This document shows positions 19,132-29,400 of a stretch of 64,000 nt of DNA, piece after piece. The notes under the pieces are model-generated. The model was not told where the DNA came from, made no database searches, and was given only the letters and a program-made list of their open reading frames with translations. The position numbers and the translations under genes were made by a program. Source of the stretch: Dietzia sp. ANT_WB102. Its GTDB lineage: Bacteria; Actinomycetota; Actinomycetes; Mycobacteriales; Mycobacteriaceae. The stretch covers positions 2,163,630 through 2,227,629 of the forward strand of contig NZ_VOBA01000001.1 of assembly GCF_008369165.1 (NCBI RefSeq). The letters are read 5' to 3'. Within the stretch, counting starts at the first letter, position 1; each line of letters opens with the position of its first letter.

Positions 19132-19956
19132 ATGGCGAACTACACCGCTGCCGACGTCAAGCGTCTGCGTGAGCTCACCGGCTCCGGGATGATGGACTGC
19201 AAGAAGGCTCTGGAAGAGACCGACGGCGACTTCGACAAGGCCGTCGAGGTCCTGCGAATCAAGGGCGCCAAAGACGTGGGCAAGCGCGCCGAGCGCACCA
19301 CGGCCGAGGGTCTGGTCGCCATCAAGGACGGCGTCATGATCGAACTCAACTCCGAGACCGATTTCGTCGCCAAGAGCGCCGAGTTCATCGCGCTCGCCGA
19401 CAAGATCGTCGACGTTGCCGCCGCCCAGGGCATCTCCGACCTCGCCGAGCTGAACGCCGCCGAACTCGATGGCTCGACCGTTGAGGATGCTGTCGTGGCC
19501 TTCTCGGCCAAGTCCGGTGAGAAGCTGGTCCTGCGCCGCGTGGGCAAGCTCGACGGCCCCGTCGCCGTCTACCTGCACAAGCGCTCGTCCGACCTCCCGC
19601 CCGCCGTCGGCGTCATGGTCGCCTACACGGGTGAGGGCGAGGCCGCCGAGAACGCTGCCCGCTCCGCCGCGATGCAGATCGCCGCGCTCAAGGCCCAGTA
19701 TGTCTCTCGCGAGGATGTGCCCGCCGACGTCGTTGCCAAGGAGCGCGAGATCGCCGAGGCCACCGCCCGGGAGGAAGGTAAGCCCGAGCAGGCGCTGCCG
19801 AAGATCGTCGAAGGCCGGCTCAACGGCTTCTACAAGGACGTCAGCCTGCTGGACCAGCCGTCGGTCACCGACAGCAAGAAGACCGTCGGTGCCCTTCTGG
19901 ACGAGGCCGGCGCGAAGGTTTCCGCATTCCTGCGTTTCGAGGTCGGCCAGGCCTGA
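19132..19956 (+). CDS. tsf: Translation elongation factor Ts
   Basis: Nucleotide exchange factor for EF-Tu. The 274-residue product has the UBA-like N-terminus ([20 protein letters not shown]), the EF-Tu contact motif [12 protein letters not shown] near residue 71 with the catalytic TDFV, and the C-terminal core [26 protein letters not shown] lies ten bases before the ATG, one of the strongest ribosome sites here. Confidence 0.98.
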   Translation: MANYTAADVKRLRELTGSGMMDCKKALEETDGDFDKAVEVLRIKGAKDVGKRAERTTAEGLVAIKDGVMIELNSETDFVAKSAEFIALADKIVDVAAAQGISDLAELNAAELDGSTVEDAVVAFSAKSGEKLVLRRVGKLDGPVAVYLHKRSSDLPPAVGVMVAYTGEGEAAENAARSAAMQIAALKAQYVSREDVPADVVAKEREIAEATAREEGKPEQALPKIVEGRLNGFYKDVSLLDQPSVTDSKKTVGALLDEAGAKVSAFLRFEVGQA

Positions 19957-19988
19957 TCACGGCCTGAACCCGCTACCGCGGACTCCTC

Positions 19989-20027
19989 GGCGACGGCGGT
20001 ACCCGGCTCCCGGGTGCCGCCGTCGCC
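19989..20027 (+). terminator. Strong hairpin terminator after tsf
   Basis: An 18-bp stem (19989-20006 with 20010-20027, one G-T wobble) and a three-base CTC loop, 32 bases after the tsf stop. T-poor downstream. It separates rpsB-tsf from pyrH-frr-cdsA. The remaining gap to pyrH (20028-20197) presumably carries the pyrH promoter, which I could not pin down. Confidence 0.8.
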
Positions 20028-20197
20028 GTCTGATTACCCAGGTTCGGCCACACCCGACGGGCTGGAGTGTGGCTGCCGCGTCGATAGGGCAGAATGAACC
20101 CGGTCCCACCACGGACCGCACGCCGCTCCGACCACAGGATGTCGGGGGCGTGGACGCGCGCGACACGGGCTGTTATCCGCCCGGGACGAGGAGAGGG

Positions 20198-20923
20198 ATG
20201 ACCGACCCGCGGGACGGCTACAAACGTGTGATGCTCAAGCTGGGTGGCGAGATGTTCGGCGGCGGCAGCGTGGGGATCGATCCTGACGTTGTGCAGTCCG
20301 TCGCCCGTCAGATCGCCGACGTCTCTCGGACCGGGGCGCAGATTGCGATCGTGATCGGCGGCGGCAACTTCTTCCGCGGCGCCCAGCTGCAGCAGCGTGG
20401 ACTCGACCGCGCTCGTAGCGACTACATGGGGATGCTCGGGACCGTCATGAACTGTCTGGCGCTTCAGGACTTTCTCGAGCAGGAGGGGGTGTCGACCCGC
20501 GTCCAGACCGCGATCCACATGGGGCAGGTCGCAGAACCGTACATCCCTCTGCGCGCTGAGCGGCACCTGGAGAAGGGTCGGGTCGTGATCTTCGGCGCCG
20601 GGATGGGCATGCCGTACTTCTCTACCGACACCACCGCTGCTCAGCGCGCCCTGGAAATCAAAGCCGACGTGCTGCTCATGGCAAAGGGCGTGGACGGGGT
20701 CTACTCGGATGACCCACGCACCAATCCCGAGGCCGAACTCTTCTCCCGAATTGAACCCCGTGAGTGCCTCGAGCGGGGCCTGAAGGTGGCCGATGCCACC
20801 GCGTTCAGCCTCTGCATGGATAACGACATGCCCATTCTTGTTTTCAACCTGCTCACCGAGGGCAACATTGCGCGTGCTGTCGCCGGTGAGCAGATCGGCA
20901 CCCTGGTGAGCAGCACGGCCTGA
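20198..20923 (+). CDS. pyrH: UMP kinase
   Basis: Phosphorylates UMP to UDP; hexameric amino-acid-kinase fold. The 241-residue product has [20 protein letters not shown] near residue 8, [23 protein letters not shown] (written in two parts: [10 protein letters not shown], then [14 protein letters not shown]), [20 protein letters not shown] near 130 and [18 protein letters not shown] near 160. GAGGAGAGGG precedes the ATG at 20198; longer upstream in-frame readings cross tsf in another frame and are discarded. Followed by frr and cdsA. Confidence 0.97.
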   Translation: MTDPRDGYKRVMLKLGGEMFGGGSVGIDPDVVQSVARQIADVSRTGAQIAIVIGGGNFFRGAQLQQRGLDRARSDYMGMLGTVMNCLALQDFLEQEGVSTRVQTAIHMGQVAEPYIPLRAERHLEKGRVVIFGAGMGMPYFSTDTTAAQRALEIKADVLLMAKGVDGVYSDDPRTNPEAELFSRIEPRECLERGLKVADATAFSLCMDNDMPILVFNLLTEGNIARAVAGEQIGTLVSSTA

Positions 20924-20970
20924 CGCGCCCTCCACCGACCCCCACCGACCCAAACGAAAAGAGACGCACC

Positions 20971-21528
20971 ATGATCGACGACACTCTGCTCGAGGCCGAG
21001 GAGAAGATGGAGAAGGCGATCGAGCACGTTCGTGACGAACTCACCACCATCCGCACCGGCCGCGCCAACCCGGGCATGTTCAATCGCGTGCTCTGTGAGT
21101 ACTACGGCACTCTGACGCCCATCACCCAGATGGCGACCATCACGGTGCCCGAGCCGCGCATGCTCATCATTAAGCCGTACGAGATGTCGCAGATCGGCCC
21201 CATCGAGAACGCCATCCGTAACTCGGATCTGGGCGTCAACCCGACCAACGACGGCCAAGTCCTTCGGGTGACCGTGCCACAGCTCACCGAGGAGCGTCGT
21301 CGTGATCTGGTCAAGCAGGCCAAGGTCAAGGCCGAGGACGGGCGTATCGCGGTGCGCGGCGTTCGGCGCAAAGCGATGGACGAGCTCAAGCGCATCGACA
21401 AGGACGGGGAGGCCGGAGAGGACGAGGTCAACGCGGCCGAGAAGGAGTTGGACAAGCTCACCCAGCGCTTCGTCAGCGAGGTGGACGAGCTCGTCAAGGC
21501 CAAGGAAGGCGACCTGATGGAGGTGTGA
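20971..21528 (+). CDS. frr: Ribosome recycling factor
   Basis: Splits post-termination ribosomes with EF-G. The 185-residue product matches the family: [20 protein letters not shown] with the GRANPGMF motif near residue 31, [25 protein letters not shown], and [20 protein letters not shown] in the long three-helix bundle. AAAAGAGA upstream is a modest ribosome site. Standard pyrH-frr neighbour pair. Confidence 0.98.
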   Translation: MIDDTLLEAEEKMEKAIEHVRDELTTIRTGRANPGMFNRVLCEYYGTLTPITQMATITVPEPRMLIIKPYEMSQIGPIENAIRNSDLGVNPTNDGQVLRVTVPQLTEERRRDLVKQAKVKAEDGRIAVRGVRRKAMDELKRIDKDGEAGEDEVNAAEKELDKLTQRFVSEVDELVKAKEGDLMEV

Positions 21529-21567
21529 CCTCCGCAGAAGCATCACCCGAGACTCGAGGAGTACGCC

Positions 21568-22446
21568 GTGGACACCGCTCCCCAGGGCCCACCCGGGCCG
21601 ACCGCCGCGGCTGCCGCACCTCCGTCGCGCGCCGGCCGCGATCTGACGAGGGCCATCCCCGTCGGGGTCGGCCTGGGCGCGCTCGTGATCGCCAGCATCG
21701 CGTTCACGCCCCGTGCGTGGTACCTGGTCGCGGCAGCCGCCGTCGCGATCGGCACCTGGGAAGTTTACAAACGCCTCCGACAAGCGCGGTTCAAGCTACC
21801 GCTGTTCCCGATTCTCGTAGGCGGCCAGGCGATGGTGTGGGCGGGATTCCTCACCGGGGCGGAGGGCGCCTTCGCGGCCTTCGCCGTCACCACCGTCGTC
21901 GTTCTGGTGTGGCGTCTGCTCATGGCCGGGCTGACCACCGCCCCGAAGAACTACATGCGGGACGTCTCCGTCGCGGTCTTCGTGCTGGTCTGGATCGCCG
22001 TTCCGGGATCCCTGGGGGCGATGCTGTCGGACGGGGAGTACGGGGCCCAACGGGTGGTGGCCCTCATCCTGCTGGTTGTGTGCTCGGACGTCGGAGGTTA
22101 CGTCGCGGGGGTGATGTTCGGGAAGCACCCTATGGCCCCGGCCATCAGCCCGAAGAAGTCCTGGGAGGGTTTCGGCGGTTCGATCCTCTTTGCCACAATC
22201 GGGGGCGCGCTGGTCGTCGCCCTGCTCTTCGGCGACAGCGTCTGGAAGGGCGTCCTGTTGGGCGTGCTCACGGTGTTCACCGCGACCCTCGGCGACCTAG
22301 TGGAGTCGCAGGTGAAGCGAGACCTGGGGATCAAGGACATGGGTACGCTCCTGCCGGGGCACGGCGGGTTCATGGACCGTCTCGATTCAGTCCTGCCAAC
22401 CGCGGTCGTCGCCTGGGCCATCTTTACCTACGTCGTCCCGACCTGA
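21568..22446 (+). CDS. cdsA: Phosphatidate cytidylyltransferase
   Basis: Makes CDP-diacylglycerol from phosphatidate and CTP, the branch point for phosphatidylinositol and cardiolipin. The 292-residue membrane protein has about eight hydrophobic segments, a proline-rich cytoplasmic N-terminus, KKSWEGFGGSI near residue 192 and the C-terminal signature KRDLGIKDMGTLLPGHGG followed by FMDRLDS. GAGGAG lies seven bases before the GTG. It follows frr by 39 bases. Confidence 0.95.
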   Translation: MDTAPQGPPGPTAAAAAPPSRAGRDLTRAIPVGVGLGALVIASIAFTPRAWYLVAAAAVAIGTWEVYKRLRQARFKLPLFPILVGGQAMVWAGFLTGAEGAFAAFAVTTVVVLVWRLLMAGLTTAPKNYMRDVSVAVFVLVWIAVPGSLGAMLSDGEYGAQRVVALILLVVCSDVGGYVAGVMFGKHPMAPAISPKKSWEGFGGSILFATIGGALVVALLFGDSVWKGVLLGVLTVFTATLGDLVESQVKRDLGIKDMGTLLPGHGGFMDRLDSVLPTAVVAWAIFTYVVPT

Positions 22447-22467
22447 CTGAGTTCAACTTAACTATCG

Positions 22468-22506
22468 CCGGGCCCGGCCGACTGGGGGCGTAGCGGCCGG
22501 GCCCGG
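22468..22506. terminator. Bidirectional terminator between cdsA and the convergent LapA-like gene
   Basis: A 12-bp perfect stem CGGGCCCGGCCG/CGGCCGGGCCCG (22469-22480 with 22494-22505), extended by one pair, sits between the cdsA stop and the stop of the opposing gene. Confidence 0.75.
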
Positions 22507-22509
22507 GCG

Positions 22510-22935
22510 TCAGCGTCGGGTGGTCAGCTTGCGTGCCTTACGGGCACGCATCCGTAGTTGAAGGATCCGGAAACCGGCGAACAGAGCCATGATCAATGCA
22601 CCGGCGATGGCGGCGAAGAGCACGAGAACCCCGAGGGGAAGACTGAACTGCAGGCCGAGGTAGCGGACATCGGTCGATGTCGTGTTCTGGGTGATGAAAA
22701 TCAAAAGCAGAATGGTGACGAGGGCGCCCAAGACCAGTCCCACCCACGCCGAGCCGAGACGGCCGCCTGCGGAGTCAGGTAAAGGTTCTGGGTCGTAATT
22801 ATGCGCGGAGTCGCTCGCCTCGGCGGCGGGGACGGGGGTAGAACTCGCATAGGTGTCCTCGACCGAGATCTCGTCACGTCCCTGGTCGGGGACGATGTGA
22901 TCGCGGTCGGCTTGGTCGTGTGAACGCTGTGCCAT
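22510..22935 (-). CDS. LapA-domain membrane protein
   Basis: A 141-residue protein: an acidic, disordered N-terminal half (about 1-60), then two membrane helices (about 64-83 and 97-121) joined by TTSTDVRYLGLQFSLPLGV, and a short basic tail RMRARKARKLTTRR. This is the DUF1049/LapA layout seen in small bacterial envelope proteins. The role in actinobacteria is unknown. TACAGT lies six bases before the ATG with no Shine-Dalgarno, so the mRNA may be leaderless. Divergent from rlmN. Confidence 0.75.
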   Translation of the reverse strand: MAQRSHDQADRDHIVPDQGRDEISVEDTYASSTPVPAAEASDSAHNYDPEPLPDSAGGRLGSAWVGLVLGALVTILLLIFITQNTTSTDVRYLGLQFSLPLGVLVLFAAIAGALIMALFAGFRILQLRMRARKARKLTTRR

Positions 22936-23020
22936 AACTGAACTGTATGCCGTCGCGGCGCCGGACGGCGGCGGCTCGCGATGTGTTGCGGTCGTTCGTT
23001 TCTGACACAATGGCGGCATC

Positions 23021-24130
23021 ATGGCTGAACCTCTCCCGCTCGTCTTTGACGCCCCCCGCCGGGGGCTGCCCCCTCGTCACTTCGCTGACCTCGACACCGA
23101 CGGCCGCGCGGAGGCGATGGGCGACCTCGGCGTCCCCGCTTTCCGTGGGAAGCAACTGGCCAACCAGTACTTCGGGCGTCTCGAGGCGGATCCGCGTGAG
23201 ATGACCGATTTGCCGGCTGACCTGCGGGAGCGAGTAGGGCAGGAGCTGTTTCCCTCTCTGACCTCGTCGGTCCGACATGTCGCGACTGACGAGGGCACCA
23301 CGCGGAAGACACTGTGGAAGCTGCACGACGGCTCTCTGGTGGAAAGCGTGCTCATGCGCTATCCGGACCGGGCGACCGTGTGTATCTCGAGCCAGGCCGG
23401 CTGCGGGATGGCGTGTCCGTTCTGTGCGACGGGGCAGGGCGGTTTGCAACGCAACCTCTCAGCGGCGGAAATTTTGGAGCAGGTCAGGGTGGCCGCCCGC
23501 GCTATGCGCGACGGTGAGATCCCTGGTGGTCCCGGTCGGCTTTCGAACGTTGTGTTCATGGGAATGGGGGAGCCGCTCGCCAACTACAAGCGCGTTATGA
23601 CCGCCGTACGCGGCATCATCGCGCCACCGCCCTCCGGATTCGGACTGTCGCAGCGCTCAGTCACTGTCTCGACGGTCGGACTTGTCCCTGCCATTCACCG
23701 GCTCGCTGAGGAGGGGCTCCAGGTCACTCTGGCGGTGTCGCTGCACACGCCGGACGATGAACTTCGCGACACACTGGTGCCCGTCAACAACCGGTGGCCG
23801 GTTGCCGAGGTGATGGACGCGGCGCGTCACTACGCTGACGCCACGGGCCGCCGGGTGTCTATCGAGTACGCGCTGATCCGGGATGTCAACGATCAGACTT
23901 GGCGCGGGGAGATGCTGGGGCGCCTGCTCGCGCAGCGGCTCGGGCCCATGGCACACGTCAATCTGATCCCACTCAACCCGACGCCGGGTAGCAAGTGGGA
24001 CGCCAGCCCGAAGCCCCAGCAGGACGCCTTTGTCGCGGCAGTTCGCGCGGCCGGGGTCTCGTGCACCGTGCGCGACACCCGCGGGCAGGAGATCGACGCG
24101 GCGTGTGGACAGCTCGCGGCCGAGGGGTGA
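23021..24130 (+). CDS. rlmN: 23S rRNA (A2503-C2)/tRNA (A37-C2) methyltransferase RlmN
   Basis: Radical-SAM enzyme that methylates C2 of A2503. The 369-residue product has the CxxxCxxC cluster motif in [19 protein letters not shown] near residue 129, the GMGEPLANY motif near 185, SVSLHTPDD-type strand at about 240 ([18 protein letters not shown]), and the conserved C-terminal Cys in [19 protein letters not shown], one of the pair forming the methylene intermediate. The ATG at 23021 has no clear ribosome site; CACAAT nine bases upstream suggests a very short leader. Confidence 0.96.
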   Translation: MAEPLPLVFDAPRRGLPPRHFADLDTDGRAEAMGDLGVPAFRGKQLANQYFGRLEADPREMTDLPADLRERVGQELFPSLTSSVRHVATDEGTTRKTLWKLHDGSLVESVLMRYPDRATVCISSQAGCGMACPFCATGQGGLQRNLSAAEILEQVRVAARAMRDGEIPGGPGRLSNVVFMGMGEPLANYKRVMTAVRGIIAPPPSGFGLSQRSVTVSTVGLVPAIHRLAEEGLQVTLAVSLHTPDDELRDTLVPVNNRWPVAEVMDAARHYADATGRRVSIEYALIRDVNDQTWRGEMLGRLLAQRLGPMAHVNLIPLNPTPGSKWDASPKPQQDAFVAAVRAAGVSCTVRDTRGQEIDAACGQLAAEG

Positions 24131-24183
24131 TCGCTGGGTAGTGGCCCCGGCGGAACCTCACTCGACCGACCCTGCGTGTCGAG

Positions 24184-24221
24184 AAGGGCCGCCACCACTC
24201 CGTGGAGTGGTGGCGGCCCTT
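24184..24221. terminator. Strong bidirectional terminator between rlmN and the DUF2631 gene
   Basis: A near-uninterrupted stem of about 18 bp: AAGGGCCGCCACCACTCC pairs with GGAGTGGTGGCGGCCCTT around a minimal GT turn, with T-rich (TTTCT) and A-rich (AGAA) flanks. It is the most classical intrinsic terminator in the window and serves both convergent genes. Confidence 0.9.
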
Positions 24222-24236
24222 TCTGCTCGACCGGGA

Positions 24237-24623
24237 TCAGTGCTTGGCCGGCGCCCGGCCCTGCGGATTTCTTGCGGCCTCTGCTCCGACGTGACCTGAG
24301 GCCGCGGCACCGACCACGGCGTAGTGATCGGAGTGAACCTCGTAGAGCTTACTCCGCTTCAGCGTTTCGTCCTTCTTGGGACGTAGCGATAGGAACATCC
24401 AGATCGCCAAGAACACGGCGAAGCTGATCAGCCAGATATCTTCCACCCGGCCGATGTGATTACCGAACAGCATGGCCAGCAGGAACAATACGAAGAAAGC
24501 TCCCGTGACGAGGCCGACCTTCGCGCTGTGCTTGTGCCAGCCCCACTCGACCGAGGGCTCGTCGAGGGAACTGATCCCGTCGACGACAATTTCCTTGCTG
24601 GTGTGGTGCCCGTCCGCGCTCAT
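24237..24623 (-). CDS. DUF2631 family membrane protein
   Basis: A 128-residue protein with a soluble N-terminus ending EPSVEWGWHKHSAKVG, two membrane segments (about 37-54 and 63-79, FFVLFLLAMLFGNH and WLISFAVFLAIWMFL) and a basic/polar C-terminus. I recall the DUF2631 family with this SVEWGWH motif, near dxr in mycobacteria. Function unknown. GGGGAG lies four bases before the ATG. Confidence 0.8.
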   Translation of the reverse strand: MSADGHHTSKEIVVDGISSLDEPSVEWGWHKHSAKVGLVTGAFFVLFLLAMLFGNHIGRVEDIWLISFAVFLAIWMFLSLRPKKDETLKRSKLYEVHSDHYAVVGAAASGHVGAEAARNPQGRAPAKH

Positions 24624-24785
24624 GCTCCCCGGTTCTCCTCACGGCTCGCTGGCAGCCCTGCGGGCCGCCGACATCGTGCCCAGTTTGTCACACGCCGTCC
24701 CGCGGTCGACGGGTAACCCGCCGCGCACCGCCACACCGGGGCCTGTGATGCGGCATCAGACGCCCGGGGAGTGGACAATGTTGGG

Positions 24786-25949
24786 GTGACCACGCGCGTT
24801 CTCGTCCTCGGCAGTACCGGCTCGATCGGTACCCAGGCTCTGGAAGTGATGTCGGAGGCCGAAACCGGCCGCTTTGAGGTCGTCGGGTTGGCCGCGGGCG
24901 GTGGCCGGATCGACCTGCTGGCGGATCAGATTCGGCGGACCGGTGCCAGTTTCGTCGCCGTGTCTGATCCGGCGGCTGCCGACCGGGTCCGGTCGGGTTT
25001 CCCCGACGTGACTGTGCTCGACGGCTCCAGTGCGGCGACCGAACTTGTTGGGGCGGTGGAGGCCGACGTGGTACTCAACGGCATCGACGGGTCCATCGGT
25101 CTCGGGCCCACCCTTGCAGCCTTGCGCACGGGTGCTCGACTGGCGCTGGCGAACAAGGAATCACTGGTGGCCGGGGGCGCACTCGTAACCAGGGCCGCCG
25201 CGCCGGGGCAGTTGATACCAGTCGACTCGGAGCACTCCGCGATGGCGCAGTGCCTGCGGGCGGGTACCGCCAACGAGGTGGCCTCTCTGGTGTTGACCGC
25301 GTCCGGCGGACCCTTCCGCGGTCGTACCCGCGCAGAGTTGGAGGGGGTCACCGTGCAGGAGGCGCTGCAGCATCCCACGTGGGCGATGGGCAAGATGATC
25401 ACCCTGAACTCGGCGACCCTGGTCAACAAATCACTGGAACTTATCGAGGCGCACCTGCTGTTCGGAGTGCCATATGACCGGATCGACGTGACCGTCCACC
25501 CCCAGTCGGTGGTGCACTCGGCGGTGACCTTCGTCGACGGCGCGACCGTGGCGAAGGCGTCGCCGCCGTCGATGAAGCTACCGATCGCGCTGGCCCTGGC
25601 TTGGCCCTCCCGGATTCCCGGGGCGTCAGTTCCGCTCGACTTCTCCCGGGCACACACCTGGACCTTCGAACCCGTTGACGAGGAGACATTCCCGGCGATC
25701 TCGGTGGCCCGTGCCGCAGGCGAGGCGGGAGGCCTGCGGACCGCCGTATTCAACGCGGCGAACGAGGAAGCCGCCCCCGCGTTCCTGGACGGCAGGATTG
25801 GGTTTACCTCCATCGTCGACATCGTGGCGGAGACCGTGGGAGCGGCGGACCAATGGTCGTCCGATCCCCGAGATCCGGATGATGTCGCGGCGGCGGAGTC
25901 CTGGGCGCGGCGACATGCCGCAGCCCTCATCGTGGACACGGAGGGCTGA
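24786..25949 (+). CDS. dxr: 1-deoxy-D-xylulose 5-phosphate reductoisomerase
   Basis: Second step of the MEP pathway, NADPH- and metal-dependent. The 387-residue product has the NADPH site [28 protein letters not shown] near residue 125, the metal-ligand motif [13 protein letters not shown] near 149, TASGGPFRG near 176 and [20 protein letters not shown] (start of that block near 196). Translation probably starts at GTG 24786; a GTG at 24771 adds five residues. It heads a dxr-rip-ispG-GNAT run, so two isoprenoid genes flank a site-2 protease, as in other actinobacteria. Confidence 0.95.
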   Translation: MTTRVLVLGSTGSIGTQALEVMSEAETGRFEVVGLAAGGGRIDLLADQIRRTGASFVAVSDPAAADRVRSGFPDVTVLDGSSAATELVGAVEADVVLNGIDGSIGLGPTLAALRTGARLALANKESLVAGGALVTRAAAPGQLIPVDSEHSAMAQCLRAGTANEVASLVLTASGGPFRGRTRAELEGVTVQEALQHPTWAMGKMITLNSATLVNKSLELIEAHLLFGVPYDRIDVTVHPQSVVHSAVTFVDGATVAKASPPSMKLPIALALAWPSRIPGASVPLDFSRAHTWTFEPVDEETFPAISVARAAGEAGGLRTAVFNAANEEAAPAFLDGRIGFTSIVDIVAETVGAADQWSSDPRDPDDVAAAESWARRHAAALIVDTEG

Positions 25950-25952
25950 GTC

Positions 25953-27173
25953 GTGTTGGTTTTGGGTATCGCGCTCTTCGCGATCGCGATCATGGCGTCG
26001 ATCGTGCTGCACGAGTACGGCCACATGCGGGTCGCATTGTGGTCCGGGATGAAGGTCCGTCGGTTCTTCGTCGGTTTCGGCCCCACCCTGTGGTCTGTCC
26101 GACGCGGGGGGATCGAGTACGGGCTCAAGGCGGTCCCCCTCGGCGGGTTCTGCGATATCGCCGGGATGACCGCGTACGACGAGTTGAGCCCTGAGGACGA
26201 GCCCAGAGCGATGTGGCGCCAGGCCTGGTGGAAACGTGTCGCGGTGCTGCTGGCAGGACCGCTCATGAACATCATCCTGGCTATCGTGTTGTTCTACACA
26301 GTCGCTCTGGGGTGGGGACTCGTGAACCGGGACGTTCAGCCGATCCCCACCGACCAGGTCGCGGCCGTCGTGGGTGATACCTGCGCGGGGGCGGACCGGT
26401 GCGGCGCCGGGGTGGGCCCTGCCGGCGAGGCCGGGATCCTGCCGGGCGACCGGATCGTGTCGGTCGACGGCGTTCCAGTGGACAGTTGGTCGGCGCTATC
26501 CATGGTTGTCTCCGCGCGGCCCGGCGAGACCGTGCCGGTCGAGTTGGACCGCGCAGGGGAGAGCGTGACGACGTCCACGACGCTGACCTCGTCCACCGTG
26601 AACGGGAAGACCCAAGGAACTCTCGGAGTCAGACTCTCGGAGGACGGCATCCCACCGGAGATCCTCGACGATCCCGCCTACCAGACCGTCAACACCTACA
26701 ACGCGCTCAGCGCGGTGCCCGCGACGTTCGCCTTCACCGGGCAGATGGTCGAGGCGACCATCGAGGGACTCATCTCGTTCCCGGGCAAGATTCCGGCAGT
26801 GGCGGCCTCGATCTTCGGTAGCGAACGGGCGGAGGACTCTCCGGTGTCCGTGGTCGGGGCTAGCTACATTGGCGGGCAGGCGGTCGAGCAGGGACTGTGG
26901 AGCCTGTTCCTGCTTTTCCTCGCCGGCCTCAACCTGTTCCTGGGGGCGTTCAACCTCGTGCCCCTCACTCCGTTCGATGGCGGTCACATCGCGGTGGTGT
27001 TCTACGAGAAACTCCGAGATGCGGCGCGGCGGCTTCGCGGCCTGGCACCGGGCGGCCCGGCAGACTACGAAAAGCTGGCGCCACTGACGATGGGGGTCTT
27101 CGTGATCTTGCTCGGAGTCTCGGCAATCGTGATCACCGCCGACTTCGTCAACCCGATCCTGCTGCCCGGGTGA
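25953..27173 (+). CDS. rip: Site-2 type intramembrane zinc metalloprotease (RseP/Rip1 family)
   Basis: Cuts membrane-embedded anti-sigma factors and other substrates after a first cut outside. The 406-residue product starts with a membrane helix carrying HEYGH (His20, Glu21, His24), then LKAVPLGGFCDIAGM near residue 52, a PDZ domain (about 155-230, GPAGEAGILPGDRIVSVDG) and the third-ligand motif LVPLTPFDGGHIAV near 337 in a later helix. GTG start three bases after dxr. The mycobacterial homologue Rip1 lies in the same place and controls several sigma factors; substrates here are unknown. Confidence 0.93.
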   Translation: MLVLGIALFAIAIMASIVLHEYGHMRVALWSGMKVRRFFVGFGPTLWSVRRGGIEYGLKAVPLGGFCDIAGMTAYDELSPEDEPRAMWRQAWWKRVAVLLAGPLMNIILAIVLFYTVALGWGLVNRDVQPIPTDQVAAVVGDTCAGADRCGAGVGPAGEAGILPGDRIVSVDGVPVDSWSALSMVVSARPGETVPVELDRAGESVTTSTTLTSSTVNGKTQGTLGVRLSEDGIPPEILDDPAYQTVNTYNALSAVPATFAFTGQMVEATIEGLISFPGKIPAVAASIFGSERAEDSPVSVVGASYIGGQAVEQGLWSLFLLFLAGLNLFLGAFNLVPLTPFDGGHIAVVFYEKLRDAARRLRGLAPGGPADYEKLAPLTMGVFVILLGVSAIVITADFVNPILLPG

Positions 27174-27175
27174 GT

Positions 27176-27205
27176 CTGGCACACACCCATCTGGCACACA
27201 CCCAC
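27176..27205. repeat. Short tandem duplication (2 x 15 bases)
   Basis: CTGGCACACACCCAT and CTGGCACACACCCAC lie head to tail just after the rip stop, followed by a degenerate third unit. The repeat sits in the spacer before the ispG leader. Confidence 0.8.
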
Positions 27206-27288
27206 CTCGCACCCGCGCCCGGTTACCCGGATAATGGACTCTGGGACCTGTGAGCACCCGGCTGGCAGCCCCTACGGAAGGCCCTGTT

Positions 27289-28473
27289 GTGAACGACTCC
27301 TCCTCCATCCCAGTGGGACTGGGTATGCCCGACGCCCCGCCTCCGGTCCTCGCGCCGCGGCGCAAGACCCGGCAGCTGTTCGTTGGCCGGGTGGGTGTGG
27401 GCAGCGATCATCCGGTCTCGGTCCAGTCCATGACCAACACCAAGACCCACGACATCAACTCGACCTTGCAGCAGATTGCCGAGCTCACGGCGTCTGGCTG
27501 CGACATCGTGCGTGTCGCCTGCCCCCGGCAGGAGGACGCCGACGCCCTGTCGACGATCGCGCGCAAGTCGCCGATACCGGTGATCGCCGACATCCACTTC
27601 CAGCCCAAGTACATCTTCGCCGCGATCGATGCCGGGTGCGCTGCGGTGCGTGTCAACCCGGGCAATATCAAGGAATTCGACGGGCGCGTCAAGGAAGTGG
27701 CTAAAGCCGCCGGTGACGCGGGTATCCCTATTCGTATCGGCGTAAACGCCGGCTCGCTGGACCCCCGGCTGCTCGCCAAGTACGGGAAAGCCACCCCCGA
27801 GGCACTCGTGGAGTCGGCGGTGTGGGAAGCATCATTGTTTGAAGAGCACGGGTTCGGCGACATCAAGATTTCGGTCAAGCACAACGACCCGGTGATCATG
27901 GTCGAGGCCTACCGGCAGCTGGCGGCGCAGACTGATTACCCGCTCCACCTCGGCGTGACCGAGGCCGGCCCTGCGTTCCAGGGCACCATCAAGTCGGCGG
28001 TGGCCTTCGGGGCCCTGCTCTCCGAGGGCATCGGCGACACGATCCGGGTGTCCCTGTCGGCACCGCCGGCCGAGGAGATCAAGGTCGGGGAGCAGATCCT
28101 GCAGTCGATGAACCTGCGTCCGCGGACGCTGGAGATCGTCTCGTGCCCGTCGTGTGGGCGCGCGCAGGTGGACGTGTACAAGCTCGCGGAAGAGGTGACC
28201 GCCGGACTCGAGGGCATGACGGTGCCCCTGCGCGTGGCGGTGATGGGCTGCGTCGTGAATGGACCCGGTGAGGCGCGCGACGCCGATCTGGGCGTGGCGT
28301 CAGGCAACGGCAAGGGCCAGATTTTCGTCAAGGGTGAGGTCATCAAGACGGTTCCCGAGGCACAGATCGTCGAGACGCTCATCGAAGAGGCCATGCGGAT
28401 CGCCGACGAGATGGGCGAGCCGGTGGGGGAGGCCGCCGAGGGGCAGGGGCCCCAGGTCAAGGTCACTCGATAG
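27289..28473 (+). CDS. ispG: 4-hydroxy-3-methylbut-2-enyl diphosphate synthase (flavodoxin-dependent type)
   Basis: Penultimate MEP-pathway enzyme, an iron-sulfur protein. The 394-residue product has [20 protein letters not shown] near residue 46, [14 protein letters not shown] near 99, [18 protein letters not shown] near 122 and the [4Fe-4S] ligands in SCPSCGRAQ (near 285) and [10 protein letters not shown] (near 320). The GTG at 27289 follows GGAAGG and yields the mycobacterial-type N-terminus ([17 protein letters not shown]); a GTG at 27250 would add 13 residues. GATAAT at 27230-27235 may be its own -10 box. Confidence 0.95.
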   Translation: MNDSSSIPVGLGMPDAPPPVLAPRRKTRQLFVGRVGVGSDHPVSVQSMTNTKTHDINSTLQQIAELTASGCDIVRVACPRQEDADALSTIARKSPIPVIADIHFQPKYIFAAIDAGCAAVRVNPGNIKEFDGRVKEVAKAAGDAGIPIRIGVNAGSLDPRLLAKYGKATPEALVESAVWEASLFEEHGFGDIKISVKHNDPVIMVEAYRQLAAQTDYPLHLGVTEAGPAFQGTIKSAVAFGALLSEGIGDTIRVSLSAPPAEEIKVGEQILQSMNLRPRTLEIVSCPSCGRAQVDVYKLAEEVTAGLEGMTVPLRVAVMGCVVNGPGEARDADLGVASGNGKGQIFVKGEVIKTVPEAQIVETLIEEAMRIADEMGEPVGEAAEGQGPQVKVTR

Positions 28474-28476
28474 GCC

Positions 28477-29331
28477 GTGACCGACACGGCTGCGCCGGGG
28501 ACCGGGCTCGGTGGGTGTCGAGAGGTCGGCCCGGGCGAGTCGCGGGCGGTTCTCGAGGTGTTGGGGGCCGATCCGCTGGTCTCGACACCCGCCGCTGAAA
28601 AGTTCGCCTCCACCGGCGTGGCCGCCGGCGCCGACGGCCGGTTCCTCACCTTCGGCGGTCCGGATCGGTCCCTGCTGTTCGTCGGCAACTCCGTCCTCCC
28701 TCTCCGGGGTGACGCGTCGGATCATCGCGCCCTCGGGCAGGCCGTCGCTGGGCTGGGACTCGGGCCGATGTCGGTACACGGTCGACGGGACCAGGTCGCG
28801 GCCGTGTGGTCCGCGCTGAGTGAGCGGTGGGGTGGTGCCCGGGAATACCGCGAGCACCAGTTCCTCATGGCACTCACAGTTCCTGTCGACCCGACGCTTG
28901 TCTTGGAAGGGATTCGACCGGCCACGCTCGAGGAGTTCGAACCGGTCCTCACCGCGGCCGCCGCGATGTACCGCGAGGAGTTGCGCTCCGACCCGTTCGC
29001 CGTTGGGTCCGGGATCCCGTTCCGGCGTCGCGTGGCACGGTCACTCTCGCGGGGGAAGACCTGGGTGGGGATCGACGACGGCGAGGTGATCTTTAAGGCG
29101 GACGTGGCCGCGGTCTCTTCAAACGTCGCCCAGATCCAGGGCGTGTGGGTCCACCGTGACAGGAGGGACGCCGGGCTCGGGTCCGGTGGGACGGCCGCGG
29201 TGTGCGCTGCTCTCCAGTCACGTGGGCTCACACCATCGCTCGTGGTGAACGCGTCGAACGGGGCCGCCCGTAGCGCCTACAGGCGGGTGGGCATGACCGA
29301 TGCGGTCGACTACGCAACGGTCCTGCTGTGA
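28477..29331 (+). CDS. GNAT family N-acetyltransferase with DUF4081 N-terminal domain
   Basis: A 284-residue protein. The C-terminal half is a GNAT fold: the acetyl-CoA loop region VWVHRDRRDAGLGSGGTAAV near residue 223 and the strand LVVNASNGAARSAYRRVGM near 256. The N-terminal half (VLGADPLVSTPAAEKF and following) resembles DUF4081. Homologues follow ispG in mycobacteria (Rv2867c position), but the acetylated substrate is not known. It begins three bases after the ispG stop and is probably cotranscribed. Confidence 0.8.
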   Translation: MTDTAAPGTGLGGCREVGPGESRAVLEVLGADPLVSTPAAEKFASTGVAAGADGRFLTFGGPDRSLLFVGNSVLPLRGDASDHRALGQAVAGLGLGPMSVHGRRDQVAAVWSALSERWGGAREYREHQFLMALTVPVDPTLVLEGIRPATLEEFEPVLTAAAAMYREELRSDPFAVGSGIPFRRRVARSLSRGKTWVGIDDGEVIFKADVAAVSSNVAQIQGVWVHRDRRDAGLGSGGTAAVCAALQSRGLTPSLVVNASNGAARSAYRRVGMTDAVDYATVLL

Positions 29332-29400
29332 GCCACGCTCGCCGAGCACCGTGACCAGACCGGGGCGACCGGTCTCGCCTGGCGGGCCTATCCTGGAGTC

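Noticed and set aside
19469-20197. Long in-frame extension of pyrH
   Set aside because: It overlaps tsf in another frame and spans a strong terminator; the UMP kinase N-terminus starts at 20198.
23019-24130. rlmN as a Cfr-type resistance methyltransferase
   Set aside because: The sequence has the RlmN-type N- and C-terminal blocks and lies in its housekeeping position; nothing indicates Cfr.
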